Below are positions 62,920 through 64,000 of a stretch of 64,000 nt of DNA, piece after piece (the stretch's first letter is position 1; each line of letters opens with the position of its first letter). The notes below the pieces were generated by a model. It saw only the letters and a program-made list of their open reading frames with translations. It searched no databases and was not told the origin of the DNA. The DNA is taken from positions 186,001 through 250,000 of the forward strand of contig NZ_NEQV01000001.1 of the NCBI RefSeq assembly GCF_002799245.1. Direction: 5' to 3'. The position numbers and the translations under genes are program-made. Origin of the DNA: Stenotrophomonas maltophilia (GTDB lineage Bacteria; Pseudomonadota; Gammaproteobacteria; Xanthomonadales; Xanthomonadaceae).

Positions 62920-64000
62920 CGGTCAGTCGGGGTGAACAGCAGGTCCTGGAAATCGAAGCTGAAATCGGTCAGGTCGGAGATCGACTGCATGCGCACGTCG
63001 CTCACCTTGCCGTCCGGGTCCAGGTTGAAATTCACGAACGCGTCGGCATTGAGCGAACGGTCGTCCCAGCGCACGATGAAGGTGTCGTGCTGCCAGTGCT
63101 CCAGGCGCCCGCTCAGCTGCGCGGTCTTCATGAAGCGAAGGCGCAGGCCCTTGCCCTCGGCACGGATCTGCATGTCGCCATACCAGCGGTCGCGGTACGT
63201 GCCGGTGTAGCCGGCCAGTGCCAGCGACGGCTTGCTGCCCTTGTCGCGCGCACTCTGGTGCTTGGCCCAGGCCTCGTCGGCCTTGTCCTGGCCCTTGGCC
63301 ACGGCCTTGGCATAGGCGTCCACCCAATCGTGCTTTTCTCCGCCCAGGTAAGCGTCAAGCACGCTCAGGGTGATCGCATTGAAGGCCGCGCCCACTTCCT
63401 GGTTGGTCAGCACCACCACGCCCAGCTTCTCGCCCGGCACCAGGGTCAACCGCGAGACCATGCCCGGCCAGCCACCGGTATGCCAGACCAGTTTCTGGCC
63501 GCGGTAGTCACTCAGGCTCCAGCCCTCGCCATAGCCGGCAAAGTTGGCCCGCGCCGGTGCCAGCTCCGGCACGCTCGGCGCCGGGATCGACTGCGGCGTG
63601 ATCATCCGCCACATCTGCTGCTGGCTCTTTTCACTGAACAGCACAGTGCCATCGGCCAGCTTGCCTTCGGCCAGCTGCACCTGCATCCAGCGCGCCATGT
63701 CGTGCGCACTGGAATAGATGCCACCGGCGCCGGCATTGTTCGACCAGGTCAGCGGTGCCACCGTGCGCAGGTCCTTGAAATCGTACTTGGCGTGGCCGAC
63801 CGCCGCCCTGTCACCCGGCTTCAGGTGGTCGGCGTTGTAGCGCGTGCCGGCCATGCCCACCTTGTCGAAGATGCGGGTCTGCAGGAACTGCTGGTAACTC
63901 ATGCCGGAGACGTGCTCGATCACCTGCTGGGCGACCGCGTACAGGATGTTGTCGTAGGCATAGCTCTCGCGGAAGCCGCCCTTCAGCGGCACCTTGCCCA
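62916..64000 (-). CDS. Beta-lactamase-family serine hydrolase with C-terminal DUF3471-like domain, partial
   Basis: The visible C-terminal 360 residues belong to the class-C beta-lactamase/esterase fold. They contain the Tyr-x-Asn motif in ESYAYDNILYAVAQQVIEHVSG and HTGGWPGMVSRLTLVPGEKLGVVVLTN (KTG-like box). A C-terminal beta domain (PSLALAGYTGTYRDRWYGDMQIRAEGKGLRLRF) follows, as in DUF3471. The catalytic Ser-x-x-Lys and the N-terminus are beyond position 64000. It is more likely a peptidase or esterase than a true beta-lactamase. The stop TAG overlaps a SMAG repeat. Confidence 0.85.
   Translation of the reverse strand, partial: GKVPLKGGFRESYAYDNILYAVAQQVIEHVSGMSYQQFLQTRIFDKVGMAGTRYNADHLKPGDRAAVGHAKYDFKDLRTVAPLTWSNNAGAGGIYSSAHDMARWMQVQLAEGKLADGTVLFSEKSQQQMWRMITPQSIPAPSVPELAPARANFAGYGEGWSLSDYRGQKLVWHTGGWPGMVSRLTLVPGEKLGVVVLTNQEVGAAFNAITLSVLDAYLGGEKHDWVDAYAKAVAKGQDKADEAWAKHQSARDKGSKPSLALAGYTGTYRDRWYGDMQIRAEGKGLRLRFMKTAQLSGRLEHWQHDTFIVRWDDRSLNADAFVNFNLDPDGKVSDVRMQSISDLTDFSFDFQDLLFTPTDR

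Noticed and set aside
62916-64000. True class C beta-lactamase resistance gene
   Set aside because: The visible part has a long DUF3471-like C-terminal domain and esterase/peptidase-type motifs; the catalytic SxxK lies outside the window and cannot be judged.

Overview
This GC-rich window is chromosomal DNA of a Stenotrophomonas maltophilia-like gammaproteobacterium (Xanthomonadaceae). The evidence is the gene order (map-glnD-dapD-dapE-asnB on one side, rpsB-tsf-pyrH-frr-uppS-cdsA-dxr-rseP-bamA-lpxD-fabZ-lpxA-lpxB-rnhB-dnaE-accA on the other), an EmrR/EmrC-type efflux operon, a PL5 polyuronate lyase, and many dispersed GTAG-type palindromes (SMAG repeats) typical of that species. No rRNA, tRNA, prophage, transposase or CRISPR array was recognised.

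Layout. 1-2.5 kb: start of the efflux operon emrR-emrC (minus, running off the left edge) with a divergent AraC regulator. 2.5-9.6 kb: parC, a repeat-rich spacer, bacterioferritin, a penicillin-acylase-type Ntn hydrolase and a CPA2 antiporter. 9.6-19.6 kb, mostly minus: asnB with its leader, dapE, an ArsC-like protein, an unknown protein, dapD, glnD and map; one Sel1-type lipoprotein gene is on plus between asnB and dapE. 19.8-25.6 kb: a Csu-type (spore-coat-U) chaperone/usher fimbrial cluster lying between map and rpsB. 25.6-48.2 kb: a long plus-strand block for translation, isoprenoid and phospholipid precursors, outer-membrane assembly, lipid A, DNA polymerase III alpha and fatty-acid initiation. 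An HDOD-GGDEF regulator interrupts it after tsf and a lipoprotein gene interrupts it before accA. 48.2-64 kb: accessory and housekeeping genes, including hemJ, a methyltransferase, a PHB-depolymerase-like hydrolase, a periplasmic cyclophilin, a DMT exporter with divergent LysR regulator, a DUF885 metallopeptidase-like lipoprotein, a PL5 lyase, glucose-1-phosphatase, an ABC exporter and a truncated serine hydrolase.

Most notable observation. Upstream of asnB there is a complete classical attenuator: a 33-codon leader ORF with eight Asn codons within twelve (…NNNNRNNLRANN…), followed by a rho-independent terminator. The 5' arm of that terminator can instead pair with a segment inside the leader ORF. 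This predicts that ribosome stalling on uncharged tRNA-Asn controls asparagine synthetase. I know Asn control of this gene through T-boxes in Firmicutes, but I do not know of a described Asn leader-peptide attenuator.

Other notable features are a DapD enzyme with a histone-H1-like basic tail of about 85 residues, a bacterioferritin lacking the haem-ligating Met52, a miniature pilin-like ORF, a 453-bp nested palindromic element, several hairpin repeat families at gene ends (some supplying the stop codon), and an rpsB promoter whose -10 box contains the stop codon of the preceding fimbrial gene.
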